64,000 bases of DNA from Streptomyces fulvorobeus (lineage in GTDB: Bacteria; Actinomycetota; Actinomycetes; Streptomycetales; Streptomycetaceae), in contig NZ_BLWC01000001.1 in the NCBI RefSeq assembly GCF_013167895.1, positions 1,860,001 through 1,924,000 of the forward strand. Reading direction: 5' to 3'. Positions 34,642 to 41,525 of this stretch are shown in pieces. A program made the translations under genes and the position numbers. The notes under the pieces are model-generated. The model made no database searches and was not told where the DNA came from. It saw only the letters and a list, made by a program, of their open reading frames with translations. Within the stretch, counting starts at the first letter, position 1; each line of letters starts with the position of its first letter.

Positions 34642-35225
34642 GCGGTGGAAGACGGGGCCGCCCCCAACCCCTCGGGGAGGGGGGGAAGCTGCGCCCTGAC
34701 GACCCCCCGACTCGCCCCCCGGCCGCCGGTCTTGAGCCTCATCTCCACGGGGATATCGAGGGCCTCCAGGCGGGCCCGGAGGTCGGCGACCTTCCACCCC
34801 TCCCCGTGGCCCTTCTCCTGGAGGTGCTGGAGCACGTCGGAGAGGTACATCGCAGGCCGGTCTCCGAGGGCCTCGTAGAGCAGGCGGAGGACCGCGTCAC
34901 GGGGGTCTGGCTGAGGCTCCTCGGGGACATCCTCCGGGGCCTGCTCGGCGACCGTGCGCGGGGCGGCGCGGATGGCCCGCCAGCACCACACGGGGACGAG
35001 GAACCAGAGGAGGTTGGGGCAGGCCCGGATGAGGCGCCAGAGGAGGTACAGACCGAGGGCGGCGAGGAGCGCCCGGAGGATGCAGCCGAGGACCGCGGCG
35101 AGGCCGGTGAGGTCGGCGCGGCGGCCGGCCCGAATCCACGCGGTGAGGCGTCGGGCCTGGCGGCGGGTGAGGGTGCCGGCCCCGTTGACGAGGCGGCGCG
35201 CGAGGTGCTGGAGGTGGGTGCTCAC
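34626..35225 (-). CDS. Membrane protein with C-terminal helical domain (Spd-like block, gene 4)
   Basis: 199 residues from GTG 35225 (GTGA overlap with upstream stop). Basic N-terminus, membrane segments at about 38-60 (LTGLAAVLGCILRALLAALGLYLLW) and 66-80 (ACPNLLWFLVPVWCW), then a soluble domain DPRDAVLRLLYEALGDRPAMYLSDVLQHLQEKGHGEGWKVADLRARLEALDIPV, which looks like a winged helix. Resembles proteins of Streptomyces conjugative elements in size and operon style; family not proven. Confidence 0.6.
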   Translation of the reverse strand: MSTHLQHLARRLVNGAGTLTRRQARRLTAWIRAGRRADLTGLAAVLGCILRALLAALGLYLLWRLIRACPNLLWFLVPVWCWRAIRAAPRTVAEQAPEDVPEEPQPDPRDAVLRLLYEALGDRPAMYLSDVLQHLQEKGHGEGWKVADLRARLEALDIPVEMRLKTGGRGASRGVVRAQLPPLPEGLGAAPSSTASTAA

Positions 35226-35734
35226 AGGATTCCGGCCCCCTCGACTGCGGTGCGCAGCTGCTCGCCGACCGCGTTGAGGGTGCCGGGCAGCCAGTTCAGG
35301 AGGCTGGCGACCCCGGCGGTGAGGCAGAGGGTGGCGCCGACGAACGCTCCGCCGGTGGTCCGCTTTTTCTCTGCCTTCCCTGCCGCCTTCCACGCGATGA
35401 TCACGCCGACGGTGAGCAGGAAGACGATCACCGCACCTTCGGGGGAGAGGGTGCCGAGGCTGCCCTTGGTGAGGGCTCCGCTGCTCGCGGAGCCGGTCAT
35501 GGCCTGGACGCCGCGCTCACCGCCGGAGTTCGCGGCCCCGGCGGAGCATCCGGCGAGCCAGCCGAGGATGCCGCCGGTGCAGACGGTGGACACTGCGCCG
35601 AGGAGGAACCCTTGGCCGAAGGGGATGAGCTGCTTGAACTCGCGGCTGCCCTTCCACCAGGGGCGGAAGTTCGCCCAGAGGACAGCGAGGCTGATGGCCA
35701 GGCCGGTGAGGGTCAGGCTCGTGGCGCCGGTCAT
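35222..35734 (-). CDS. Polytopic membrane protein (Spd-like block, gene 3)
   Basis: 170 residues from the ATG at 35734 (ATGA overlap). About four hydrophobic segments: LTLTGLAISLAVLWANF, FGQGFLLGAVSTVCTGGILGWLAG, AVIVFLLTVGVIIAWKAA, FVGATLCLTAGVASLLNWL. No catalytic motif. Coupled on both sides to other membrane-protein genes. Confidence 0.6.
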   Translation of the reverse strand: MTGATSLTLTGLAISLAVLWANFRPWWKGSREFKQLIPFGQGFLLGAVSTVCTGGILGWLAGCSAGAANSGGERGVQAMTGSASSGALTKGSLGTLSPEGAVIVFLLTVGVIIAWKAAGKAEKKRTTGGAFVGATLCLTAGVASLLNWLPGTLNAVGEQLRTAVEGAGIL

Positions 35735-36294
35735 CGGGTGACTCCAGTGATCCAGGTGACGGGGTCGTACAGGTCGATGGCGCCGCCGACGAACCCGACG
35801 AGGGAGACGGCGAGGAGCAGGAGGCGGCGCAGCGTGCCGCCGCCGGTGGTGATGCGGATGACGGCGATGGCGAGCGGGGTGAGCGCGAGGGCGTACCCGG
35901 CGTCCTGCCCGGCCTCGGCGCGGGCCAGGGACACGATGTGCGCCCATCCCGTGGCGGCGCTGTACTCGGTGCCGGGGATCGGCATGACGGCCAGGGCGAG
36001 GGCCCCGCAGATCTGCCATGGGCGGCCGATGGTCCGCAGCAGCCACGCCCGGATGTGTTCCCAGCGGGTGGGCTCCGGCGGGGCCTCGTACGGCATGAGC
36101 ACGTGGACGTGGATCTGCGGGACGGGAAGCGGCGCCGGGTCGGGCGGTGGGGGCGGAACAGCGGGCGGCGGGGGCGGCGGGGGGCTGACCGGGGCGGCAC
36201 GCCAGGGGGGAATCTCCCCAGGGAGCGGACCGCGGTCGGGCAGCGGTGCGCCGGCGGGGATGATGCGGGTCGGGGTGATCGGACGGTCGGTCAT
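35731..36294 (-). CDS. Proline-rich membrane protein (Spd-like block, gene 2)
   Basis: 187 residues. A Pro-rich cytosolic N-terminus (SPPPPPPPAVPPPPPDPAPLP) leads to membrane helices (ICGALALAVMPIPG; YALALTPLAIAVIRI; LLLLAVSLVGFVGGAIDLY). Similar Pro-rich, multi-helix small proteins occur in Streptomyces plasmid spread operons. Assignment is by appearance only. Confidence 0.6.
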   Translation of the reverse strand: MTDRPITPTRIIPAGAPLPDRGPLPGEIPPWRAAPVSPPPPPPPAVPPPPPDPAPLPVPQIHVHVLMPYEAPPEPTRWEHIRAWLLRTIGRPWQICGALALAVMPIPGTEYSAATGWAHIVSLARAEAGQDAGYALALTPLAIAVIRITTGGGTLRRLLLLAVSLVGFVGGAIDLYDPVTWITGVTR

Positions 36295-37280
36295 GCGTAG
36301 CCGCCTTCCATGGGGCGGCCGTCGCTGTCGGGCCCGGCCTTCTTCTCGCGGTGCAGGACGGTGCGGACGTAGGCGTCATCCGTGGTGATGCGGTTGATGC
36401 GCTTCACTCGGTCGACGATGTCCGCAGCCTTGAACTTGGGGCCGAGGACTGCGGCGGCTTCGAGGATCGCCTGTGCCTTGGTGAGGGCGGGGCGGCCGGT
36501 GACCTGCGGCGCATCATCCGCGTCACGGTCCGCATCATCCGTGTCGTCGCGGTCGACGGTTACCTCGGCGGGCTGCCCGTGGAGGACCAGGGCGACCTGG
36601 ACGGCGTCGACGATGACCCCGTAGGTGATGAGCATCGAGGCGAGCTCGGCCGGGGGCGCATCAGGGTGCGCATCATGGGCGACACGGATTGCCTCGGCCG
36701 GGTCCATCTCGCCGAAGCGGCGCCGCAGCACCTCCGTGGCCGAGTGCCTCACCGGGGCCTCCACGGTCATAACGGCCGTGGGTGGCCCGTGCTCGATGTG
36801 GTGGACGGCGCGCGCCTTGACGGTGCGCCCGGCCAGCCGTGGGGCAAGAGCCCAAGCCCAGCCGCCGAACGCGGGAAGCCTGTAGGGCTGCTCGGTACGA
36901 GCCGCGCGCGCGTCGGCCCGGGGGCCGGCCCACGCCAGCTCGGAGAGCAGCAGCAGCCCCACGGTGGGCATCGCGAAGAGGAGGCTTGCCGGGGTGCCAC
37001 CGCGGATGAGGTCGGCGTGGAAGTCGTTGAGGTAGACGGATACCCCGGCCATGCCCACGGCGGTGAAGCGGGCCCCGAAAGCGGACCTCCCGGCGGCGGA
37101 CGCTTCGGAGGCGAGGTGGAGGCAGGCGTAGGCGATGCCGTCGAAGACGAGGAACACGGCGACCGCGATGATCTCGGGGGCGTCGTAGTGGCGGGCGACG
37201 GCGTAGAGGGACCACCCGGTGGTGGCGAGCGCGGCCAGGGACACGACGGTCAGGGCGAAGCGCCAGGCGGTGTGGCTCAT
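36291..37280 (-). CDS. DUF2637-like membrane protein with C-terminal winged-helix-like domain (Spd-like block, gene 1)
   Basis: 329 residues. Four N-terminal membrane segments (FALTVVSLAALATTGWSLYAVA; IIAVAVFLVFDGIAYACLHLA; FTAVGMAGVSVYLNDF; SLLFAMPTVGLLLLSELAW) resemble DUF2637-type proteins of Streptomyces plasmids and integrative elements. After a charged middle, residues about 270-325 (TKAQAILEAAAVLGPKFKAADIVDRVKRINRITTDDAYVRTVLHREKK) resemble a small winged helix. First large gene of a block of overlapping membrane genes. Its presence in a siphovirus genome is unusual. Confidence 0.6.
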   Translation of the reverse strand: MSHTAWRFALTVVSLAALATTGWSLYAVARHYDAPEIIAVAVFLVFDGIAYACLHLASEASAAGRSAFGARFTAVGMAGVSVYLNDFHADLIRGGTPASLLFAMPTVGLLLLSELAWAGPRADARAARTEQPYRLPAFGGWAWALAPRLAGRTVKARAVHHIEHGPPTAVMTVEAPVRHSATEVLRRRFGEMDPAEAIRVAHDAHPDAPPAELASMLITYGVIVDAVQVALVLHGQPAEVTVDRDDTDDADRDADDAPQVTGRPALTKAQAILEAAAVLGPKFKAADIVDRVKRINRITTDDAYVRTVLHREKKAGPDSDGRPMEGGYA

Positions 37281-37354
37281 CCGATCCCCCGCCCGAGGAG
37301 AAAGGCGACGAGGATGATCGGGGAGAACATGGCGAGGAGGTAGAGGAACTTCAC
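37277..37354 (-). CDS. 25-residue single-helix membrane peptide
   Basis: VKFLYLLAMFSPIILVAFLLGRGIG, almost entirely one transmembrane helix. GTG start overlaps the upstream TGA; its own TGA overlaps the next ATG (ATGA). Coupling at both ends supports expression. Could be a subunit or regulator of the following membrane proteins. Confidence 0.5.
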   Translation of the reverse strand: MKFLYLLAMFSPIILVAFLLGRGIG

Positions 37355-37584
37355 CGGTCGCCGCCCTCCTTGTCGAGAGCGGCGACGAGCTGCCGGAGCC
37401 GCATCTCCAGGCAAACGGCAGCGCGGAGCATGGCGGCGGGGTCGTGGATGTTCGCGCCGGCGTGCTCGTCGAGGGTCTCGCGGGCGATGTCGAAGGCGAG
37501 GTCGAGCGGCGGAACCCAGGGGGTGCCGTCAGCCTCGGGGTTGAACAGCGGCTGGTGCATGGCGCTGGTGTCGACGCTCATCAC
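37351..37584 (-). CDS. Hypothetical 77-residue protein
   Basis: MSVDTSAMHQPLFNPEADGTPWVPPLDLAFDIARETLDEHAGANIHDPAAMLRAAVCLEMRLRQLVAAL. Two helices, start at 37584 or 37581. Overlaps neighbours by 4 bp on both sides. No family recognised. Confidence 0.55.
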   Translation of the reverse strand: MMSVDTSAMHQPLFNPEADGTPWVPPLDLAFDIARETLDEHAGANIHDPAAMLRAAVCLEMRLRQLVAALDKEGGDR

Positions 37585-37877
37585 GCGCTCCTCGCGATCT
37601 GGAGGACGCGCAGCGCGTAGGCGTCGGCGGTCTCGCCGCTGTAGATGCTGGGCAGGGCTCGGGCGGCGCGCTGGATGGCCTCGTCGGCGATGACGGTGGG
37701 CATCTGGTCGGTGAGGACGAGGGCGGCACCGCGCAGGAAGTCGTTAACCGCGTCGAGGGTGAGGGGCTCGACCGGGTCCTCGCTGCGCAGGGCGCTGGCA
37801 ACGACGGTGAGGATCTGCCGCGCGAGCGACGGTGTGGCGAGGAGGTGGCGGAGTTCGGTGTCGAGGTCGGTCATCAC
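37581..37877 (-). CDS. Hypothetical 98-residue helical protein
   Basis: TDLDTELRHLLATPSLARQILTVVASALRSEDPVEPLTLDAVNDFLRGAALVLTDQMPTVIADEAIQRAARALPSIYSGETADAYALRVLQIAR. All-alpha prediction. Coupled by ATGA to genes on each side. No function assigned. Confidence 0.55.
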   Translation of the reverse strand: MMTDLDTELRHLLATPSLARQILTVVASALRSEDPVEPLTLDAVNDFLRGAALVLTDQMPTVIADEAIQRAARALPSIYSGETADAYALRVLQIARSA

Positions 37878-38194
37878 GCGGCCACCGCCGGGACCTGGCG
37901 GGCGGTCTGGGTGGGGCAGGTGCAGTTCCAGTGCAGGCAGAGGGGGCAGGCGTCGTCGCTGTCATCGTCGAACGTCTGCGCCGCCGGGGCCGCGGGGAGG
38001 GCGTTGGTGCAGCGGCACTCCTCGGAGGGCCTGTGGCAGAAGGGGCAGCGGCTGGTGATGATGCCGGTGACGCCGGTCTCGGTGGCGCGCACGGTGATCG
38101 TGCGGGCACCGAGGTGGCGGGTGATGCCGACGGCGATGAGGCGCCGGACGGGCGGGGCGCTGCGCTGGGCAGCGGGCATGGCAGAGTTAGCCAT
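37874..38194 (-). CDS. Double zinc-ribbon protein
   Basis: 106 residues from the ATG at 38194, behind AAGGAGA. Contains CPFCHRPSEECRC and CPLCLHWNCTC, two likely zinc knuckles separated by an acidic linker. The N-terminal part is beta-strand-like. Probably a nucleic-acid or protein-binding accessory factor. First gene of the operon that leads into the membrane-protein block. Confidence 0.6.
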   Translation of the reverse strand: MANSAMPAAQRSAPPVRRLIAVGITRHLGARTITVRATETGVTGIITSRCPFCHRPSEECRCTNALPAAPAAQTFDDDSDDACPLCLHWNCTCPTQTARQVPAVAA

Positions 38195-38275
38195 AGCCGT
38201 CTCCTTGGGTTCGTCAAGGTGTTTGGTCAGGCCCCTACCTGGTGGTTGCACACCGGGCGGGGGCCGCTTGCGTTC

Positions 38276-38446
38276 TCAGGCGTGGAGGTCGATGAGCTTG
38301 CGGATCGCCGCGGCGCGGCTGAGGCGGTGGGCCTTGGCGTAGGCGCCGAGCTTGGTGATCTGCTCGGGGTAGAGGGTCACGCCGCCGATGACGCGGCGGT
38401 CGACGGTCCGACTGGGGGGATTGGCCACCCCTGATTCGGTGTGCAT
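38276..38446 (-). CDS. Ribbon-helix-helix DNA-binding protein
   Basis: 56 residues: RTVDRRVIGGVTLYPEQITKLGAYAKAHRLSRAAAIRKLIDLHA, the beta-strand plus two helices of the Arc/CopG fold. Its ATG (38444-38446) lies inside the palindrome TGTGCATATGCACA, so repression of its own gene is likely. Divergent from a second small RHH-like gene. Confidence 0.7.
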   Translation of the reverse strand: MHTESGVANPPSRTVDRRVIGGVTLYPEQITKLGAYAKAHRLSRAAAIRKLIDLHA

Positions 38447-38507
38447 ATGCACAACCTAGCAGGCGTGCATATGCATGGCAAGCTGTCTTCTCGACGCATG
38501 CATATGC
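38440..38507. promoter_or_regulatory. Operator array: three GCATATGC palindromes
   Basis: GCATATGC occurs at 38443-38450, 38467-38474 and 38500-38507. The first is extended to a perfect 14-bp palindrome (38440-38453). All lie in the 80-bp space between two divergent RHH genes. Arc/CopG proteins bind such tandem short palindromes as dimers of dimers. Confidence 0.7.
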
Positions 38508-38526
38508 GTGCCTCTAACCTGGTCGA

Positions 38527-38703
38527 ATGGTCAGCCGCGCGAAGGACTCGCACACCACCAACCGGGTCATCCGCGTGCCCGATGACGACTGGGACGAGCT
38601 CGGCAAGAAGGTGGGCGCGCGGAACCGCGCGCACACCCTCCGAGCCTTCATCGCGTGGTACTTGCGACGTCCCGGCGCTGAACTCCCTTCTCGCCCCGAA
38701 TAG
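38527..38703 (+). CDS. Small RHH-like DNA-binding protein
   Basis: 58 residues: HTTNRVIRVPDDDWDELGKKVGARNRAHTLRAFIAWYLRRPG. A strand (NRVIRVP) then two helices fit the CopG/Arc pattern. Plus strand, divergent from the other RHH gene across the GCATATGC array. Its last 56 bp overlap the 3' end of the convergent zinc-finger gene. Confidence 0.65.
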   Translation: MVSRAKDSHTTNRVIRVPDDDWDELGKKVGARNRAHTLRAFIAWYLRRPGAELPSRPE

Positions 38704-39325
38704 CGCTCTCGTCGATCCACGCCTTCAGCTGCGTCCACGTCGCCGGCGGCCAGCACATCCCGCACCATCGGCACCGGACCACCTGCTCACCCGGGGCCAG
38801 CCACAGCACGGACGCACAGATCGTCCCGGACGCGTCGACCGCCTGGCAGTGCCCCACCCGTGTTCCCCGCTCGGGCTCCGGGGTCCGGAGCATCGACGCC
38901 ACCGACCGGGCCAGCTCCCGGATCTCCCCGGCGAACTCCCCGGCCTCCGGCCACGACACGGCGATCCACGGCATGTGCCCCAGCAGCTCCCCGCACGCCC
39001 GCTCGACCCTCCCCTCCGGGCTCCCGGTGTGTGCCGGCTCGGGGCGGCCCCGCTCGTGCCGGACCGCGTCGACCCAGGACTCCAGCAGCGCGGCCATCCC
39101 GCCGGGGCCGCGGATATCGAGGACATCGAGAGACACGGGGAGGGGCGCCGGGCCGCCCTTCCCTGACCGGCCCTGGCCGACACCGCCGGCCGGGGCGAGG
39201 AGCGCACCGAGCCCGCGGTACAGGACGGGCAGAGCCTCCAGACGAACCCGGGTGCCCTTCGTGCAGCCGGGGCACAGCTGGCTGCCGGTGTCGTCGTGCT
39301 GCTCGCACAGCTGGCAGGTGCTCAT
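38648..39325 (-). CDS. Zinc-finger hypothetical protein
   Basis: 225 residues. N-terminal CQLCEQHDDTGSQLCPGC and C-terminal region CQAVDASGTICASVLWLAPGEQVVRCRWCGMCW are two likely zinc-binding units, with a helical centre (GGMAALLESWVDAVRHERGR...EIRELARSVASML). Long Streptomyces phage proteins of this build are usually annotated as hypothetical. Possibly DNA binding. Confidence 0.6.
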   Translation of the reverse strand: MSTCQLCEQHDDTGSQLCPGCTKGTRVRLEALPVLYRGLGALLAPAGGVGQGRSGKGGPAPLPVSLDVLDIRGPGGMAALLESWVDAVRHERGRPEPAHTGSPEGRVERACGELLGHMPWIAVSWPEAGEFAGEIRELARSVASMLRTPEPERGTRVGHCQAVDASGTICASVLWLAPGEQVVRCRWCGMCWPPATWTQLKAWIDESAIRGEKGVQRRDVASTTR

Positions 39326-39412
39326 GAGGTCCTCCGTGTGTTGTGCGGTGGTGCGGCGGGACGGGCTGGCTGGGGTGGCCGCCCGGCTGTGGGCCGGGCG
39401 GCCGATGTTCGG

Positions 39413-39661
39413 TCAGACGACGGTGGGCTGCGGGGCTGGCACGCGGATGTCGTCGGCGGTGAGGTCGCCGTGCCGCATGGCGAGGGCGACGGCCTGGGCA
39501 CGGTCGTGGGCGCCCAGGACGCCGTACGCGTTGGCGAGCAGCCGGTTGACGGTGGCGGAGCTGATGCCGAGACAGCGGCCGATCTGGGCGTTCGTGTTGC
39601 CGTTGGCGACAAGGACGAGAACCTCGCGCTGGCGGGTGGTGAGTGCTCGGGGTGCGCTCAC
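39413..39661 (-). CDS. LuxR/NarL-type HTH protein
   Basis: 82 residues from GTG 39661: ALTTRQREVLVLVANGNTNAQIGRCLGISSATVNRLLANAYGVLGAHDRAQAVALAMRHG. A complete GerE/LuxR helix-turn-helix without a receiver or ligand domain. The start overlaps the upstream stop. Probably a regulator of phage or host genes. Confidence 0.75.
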   Translation of the reverse strand: MSAPRALTTRQREVLVLVANGNTNAQIGRCLGISSATVNRLLANAYGVLGAHDRAQAVALAMRHGDLTADDIRVPAPQPTVV

Positions 39662-39798
39662 AGGTAGCTCCCTACGGGGACGGTTTCGATGGGTCGGGGC
39701 TGGGGGTCGGGGGTCTCGTCGTCTTCGCACGGGCAGGTCCCGGCGTCGTCGTCGTAGTGGCAGCTGTCCGACCAGAGGCAGGGAGGCGGTCCGCTCAT
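39658..39798 (-). CDS. 46-residue Cys-rich acidic protein
   Basis: [46 protein letters not shown]. Four Cys could bind one metal ion. GTGA/ATGA couplings with both neighbours. Function unknown. Confidence 0.45.
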   Translation of the reverse strand: MSGPPPCLWSDSCHYDDDAGTCPCEDDETPDPQPRPIETVPVGSYL

Positions 39799-39926
39799 CG
39801 CTGCCGCCTGCGCCGTGCGGCCCTCTGGTGCCGTGCGGTGTCCCACTGGTCGAGGAGCGCGGCGAGGACGAAGCACACGGCGCACAGCGCGAACGCCGGG
39901 GCGTGGGCGGTCAGCGCGCGGATCAC
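39795..39926 (-). CDS. 43-residue membrane peptide
   Basis: [43 protein letters not shown]: one membrane helix followed by a strongly basic cytosolic tail. GTG start overlaps the upstream stop. Function unknown. Confidence 0.45.
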   Translation of the reverse strand: MIRALTAHAPAFALCAVCFVLAALLDQWDTARHQRAARRRRQR

Positions 39927-40135
39927 GGCTTCGTCTCCTCGGCCGGGGCGGGGGCGGCGCGCGGGCTGTTGTCCTGCTGCGGGTAGCAGGTCTGGTAACC
40001 GCCGGGGATGTGGACCCAGCGCGGGGTGTACGTGCCGAACCCGGGGTCGCCCCGGTCCTCGACCTCCAGCCCGCAGTGCACGCACTTCGTCTTCTCGGCC
40101 GGGGCGGGGGTGGGGTCGTGGGATTCGTCGGTCAT
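39923..40135 (-). CDS. 70-residue zinc-knuckle-like protein
   Basis: [29 protein letters not shown]...[16 protein letters not shown]. One CxxC pair plus a later Cys and His. Overlaps the next gene by 4 bp. Function unknown. Confidence 0.5.
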   Translation of the reverse strand: MTDESHDPTPAPAEKTKCVHCGLEVEDRGDPGFGTYTPRWVHIPGGYQTCYPQQDNSPRAAPAPAEETKP

Positions 40136-40767
40136 GCAGGCGATGCACGGGTTCGTGCACGGGGCGGCCGTGGCCTGCTGCTCGGGGCGACGGGTACAGG
40201 TGCAGTCGCCGGACCCGATCCCCCGATGCCGTTCAGTCCGACGCACCCTTCCCACTTGTCGTGCCACTCGGTGGGGTGCCCGCAGTGCCCGCAGGTGGGT
40301 TGCTGCGCCCAGACGGCCGTCTCATCTGAGAGAAGGGCGTAGCGGGTGGCCTCCGCGTGGTAGGCGGATCGGTAGTGCGGATTGAATGTGGCTTCTGCTG
40401 TCCGGCGCAGGTCCTTGGAAACTTCGCGGAGGATCGCGGCCCGGTCGGCGGCGGGCGCCGCCATGGTGTCTGCCTGCTCGGTGCCGCCGAGGATGCGGCG
40501 GGCCGGGGCTTGGCCGACTGCGGCGAGGCACGCGGCGATGACGACCGAAACCGGGGTGTCAGACGGGAAGTCGACGTTCCAGCCGTCCTTGCTGACGGCC
40601 GAGTCGTAGCAGTCATTGCTGATCGCCCAGCAGGCTCCGTCCTTCTGCAAGATCTCCAGCGGGTTGTCGTCGGCGCCGGTCCATCCGGCGGCTTCGAGGG
40701 CTTCGGTCACGATCAGCCAGTCATCTGCAACCGTCGGAATCGTGTCGGCGCCTGTGGTGGTGGTCAT
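40132..40767 (-). CDS. Hypothetical protein with C-terminal zinc-ribbon
   Basis: 211 residues from the ATG at 40767, behind AGGAGG. N-terminal domain [44 protein letters not shown], a helical middle, then [18 protein letters not shown]. The C-terminal tail is Pro/Arg-rich. No known family recognised. Confidence 0.6.
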   Translation of the reverse strand: MTTTTGADTIPTVADDWLIVTEALEAAGWTGADDNPLEILQKDGACWAISNDCYDSAVSKDGWNVDFPSDTPVSVVIAACLAAVGQAPARRILGGTEQADTMAAPAADRAAILREVSKDLRRTAEATFNPHYRSAYHAEATRYALLSDETAVWAQQPTCGHCGHPTEWHDKWEGCVGLNGIGGSGPATAPVPVAPSSRPRPPRARTRASPA

Positions 40768-40850
40768 GTGCCCCTCCTGGGGGTGGTGTGCGGGTGATGG
40801 GATGCTGAGCGTGGGCCGGCCCGGGTCGAACGGGCCGGCCTGCTCGTGTG

Positions 40851-41054
40851 TCACGGGGCGGTGAGTTCGTCGGCCCAGTAGGCGGCGGGCATCTGGTCGG
40901 GGTCGCCGTCGAGGAGCACGCCGTAGGTGTCGGCGGCCGTGGTCGGCAGGCCGGTGATGGTGCCGCCCGTACCGGCGGGGGCGCTGTGCGCTCCGGGCCA
41001 CGCGGCGGGGGCGTCGACGGTGGTGATGATGCGCTGGCCGAGGGTGAAGATCAT
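40851..41054 (-). CDS. 67-residue hypothetical protein
   Basis: MIFTLGQRIITTVDAPAAWPGAHSAPAGTGGTITGLPTTAADTYGVLLDGDPDQMPAAYWADELTAP. Predicted small beta-barrel (SH3-like: GTITGL..., YGVLLDGDP). Such SH3-like peptides are common in actinophages. Function unknown. Confidence 0.5.
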   Translation of the reverse strand: MIFTLGQRIITTVDAPAAWPGAHSAPAGTGGTITGLPTTAADTYGVLLDGDPDQMPAAYWADELTAP

Positions 41055-41156
41055 GGGGCTGCTCCTGGTGAGGTCGAGTTGTCCGGGGATGACCGCGGGC
41101 GGGGGCTGGTCGAGGAGCGCGCGGGTGCAGTCCTCACGGGGCCGCCCTGCGGTGCG

Positions 41157-41465
41157 TCATGGGCCGGGGCAGTACGGCGGGAACCTTGGGTTGCCGGCCC
41201 GGCAGGCGGGGCAGTCCTCGGCGTCGATGCCCTTGGCCAGGTGCGTCGGCGGGGGGAAGGGCCACTGAAACCGGGGGCACGCGCAGGTGCGAATGACGCA
41301 GCCGATGTCGTACACGTGCCAGTTCAGGAAGTGGCCGCAGCCTTTGCACGGGGTGGCGCGTGGCCAGGCGAGGATGCTGGCGCCCAGAGCTTCCGGTCCG
41401 GGGGTGGGGTGGGCCTCAGACTCCGAAGCGAACAGGGTGAGTTGGTGGTGCATGGGTTCGGTCAC
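41157..41465 (-). CDS. 102-residue zinc-finger protein
   Basis: C-rich core: CKGCGHFLNWHVYDIGCVIRTCAC...DCPACRAG...PPYC. At least eight Cys suggest two zinc sites. Located upstream of small beta-barrel gene and downstream of the helicase. Function unknown. Confidence 0.55.
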   Translation of the reverse strand: MTEPMHHQLTLFASESEAHPTPGPEALGASILAWPRATPCKGCGHFLNWHVYDIGCVIRTCACPRFQWPFPPPTHLAKGIDAEDCPACRAGNPRFPPYCPGP

Positions 41466-41525
41466 GCGGCGGCTCCGGTGTGGTGTGATGGGCGGATGGC
41501 CGGGCCTGGTACGAAGGCCCGGCCT

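Noticed and set aside
36767..37000. Minus-strand frame in another phase inside the DUF2637-like gene
   Set aside because: Pro/Arg/Ser-rich shadow without a ribosome site.
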